Of a stretch of DNA of 6,837 nt, positions 6,540 to 6,837 are shown piece by piece. Origin of the DNA: JBBQDZ01 sp038237515 (GTDB taxonomy: Bacteria > Actinomycetota > Thermoleophilia > Gaiellales > Gaiellaceae); contig JBBRYP010000094.1 of the NCBI GenBank assembly GCA_038237515.1, positions 1 to 6,837 of the forward strand, in the 5' to 3' direction. The stretch's first letter is position 1. Each line of letters begins with the position of its first letter. The position numbers were made by a program, and so were the translations under genes. A model generated the notes under the pieces. It did no database searches. It was not told the DNA's origin and saw nothing but the letters and a program-made list of their open reading frames with translations.

Positions 6540-6637
6540 TGAAGAGACGACTGCGCAAGGCATGGGCCGAGCCCCAGCAAGCTCGCGCGCCCGATCAACT
6601 CCGCCAACTCGCCAGCGAGCTCGAGCACACCTATTGA
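6488..6637 (+). pseudogene. Internal fragment of IS256/mutator-family transposase
   Basis: The translation contains RRKERNVLDHLGERRPLVKR, then RLRKAWAEPQQARAPDQLRQ, then LASELEHTY. This matches the region of IS256-family transposases that follows the second catalytic Asp. In those proteins an xHKxRNVxDHL segment is followed by a charged helix KRRLRxAWAxP and by LExLAxxLExxHPGAAxSLREG. Here the sequence stops at HTY with TGA 6635-6637, just where HPGAAxSLREG should continue. Upstream of 6488 the similarity disappears. Only about 50 residues of a roughly 400-residue protein remain, with neither DDE core nor inverted repeats visible. The remnant ends just before the promoter region of the next gene. 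The family call rests on remembered motif patterns. Confidence 0.6.
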
Positions 6638-6649
6638 GGCTGCTACGCT
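6621..6649 (+). promoter_or_regulatory. Weak promoter candidate for the VOC gene
   Basis: TCGAGC (6621-6626) and TACGCT (6644-6649) are separated by 17 bases. The -10 fits TAnnnT and the -35 matches poorly. Transcription would start about 30 bases before ATG 6687, next to the IS remnant end. Confidence 0.3.
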
Positions 6650-6686
6650 CATTTCCGCCTGAGAAAATCAGGGGAGGAAGGATCGC

Positions 6687-6837
6687 ATGAGCGACAACCA
6701 AGAGCCGATCTTCGATGTCGCCCAACTCGCGCACGTCGAGATCCTCACCCCGGAGCCCGAACGCACACTGTGGTTCTTCGAAGACCTGCTGGGTCTTCAG
6801 GAGACGACCCGGGAGGGGCAGTCGGTCTACTTGCGCG
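6687..6837 (+). CDS. VOC-family protein, catechol 2,3-dioxygenase-like, cut by window edge
   Basis: The first 50 residues are visible: FDVAQLAHVEILTPEPERTL, then WFFEDLLGLQETTREGQSVY. This is the opening beta-alpha-beta module of vicinal-oxygen-chelate proteins. The AHVEIxTPxPExxLWFFxDLLGLxE pattern is that of type I extradiol dioxygenases that open catechol rings. In those enzymes the catalytic metal ligands lie mostly in the second half, which is outside the window, so activity cannot be judged. The start is well supported by GGAGG (6673-6677) nine bases before ATG 6687. The gene follows about 50 bp after a transposase remnant. A glyoxalase-like relative without ring-cleaving activity remains possible. 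Confidence 0.85.
   Translation, partial: MSDNQEPIFDVAQLAHVEILTPEPERTLWFFEDLLGLQETTREGQSVYLR

Noticed and set aside
6180..6734. Minus-strand 184-residue frame over the riboswitch and IS remnant
   Set aside because: It runs through the aptamer, lacks recognisable motifs and crosses the start of the VOC gene; treated as a shadow.

Overview
The window reads as chromosomal DNA of a high-GC Gram-positive bacterium, most likely an actinobacterium. A Thermoleophilia/Solirubrobacterales-like host is a guess from overall protein flavour, not something I could test. Codons end almost always in G or C, and there is little non-coding space. IS-derived debris lies at both ends, and the core holds intact metabolic genes.

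Left end (1-872): a transposase fragment on the minus strand runs off the window edge. It is fused head-on, near position 245, to a TIR-domain gene on the plus strand. The joint has cut the transposase at its N-terminal side and removed the original TIR start codon. The TIR domain itself looks complete, but its C-terminal tail is short and of unknown origin.

Middle, plus strand (989-3552): a secreted gamma-glutamyltransferase with recognisable autoprocessing Thr, substrate-binding Arg and Gly-Gly motifs is followed 128 bp later by thiamine pyrophosphokinase, which makes TPP from thiamine.

Middle, minus strand (6213 down to 3596): a canonical TPP riboswitch aptamer precedes a tightly overlapping three-gene ABC transporter operon. 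The order is ATPase (ThiZ-like), permease (ThiX-like) and THI5/NMT1-type binding protein (ThiY-like). The aptamer's conserved 3' end doubles as the ribosome binding site of the first gene, so TPP should shut off translation directly. With the convergent TPP-forming kinase this makes a thiamine salvage locus: import of a pyrimidine precursor or thiamine analogue, final pyrophosphorylation, and feedback by TPP. The binding protein has Ala where a lipobox Cys would be expected.

Right end (6214-6837): about 470 bp without an intact gene. It holds a start-less hydrophobic reading frame with coding-like codon use and an internal fragment of an IS256/mutator-type transposase. A new gene then begins with a good ribosome binding site, a VOC/catechol 2,3-dioxygenase-like protein cut by the window edge. 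I saw no CRISPR array, tRNA or rRNA. I see no clearly new system; the most unusual points are the TIR/transposase joint, the SD-embedding riboswitch and the Cys-less binding protein.
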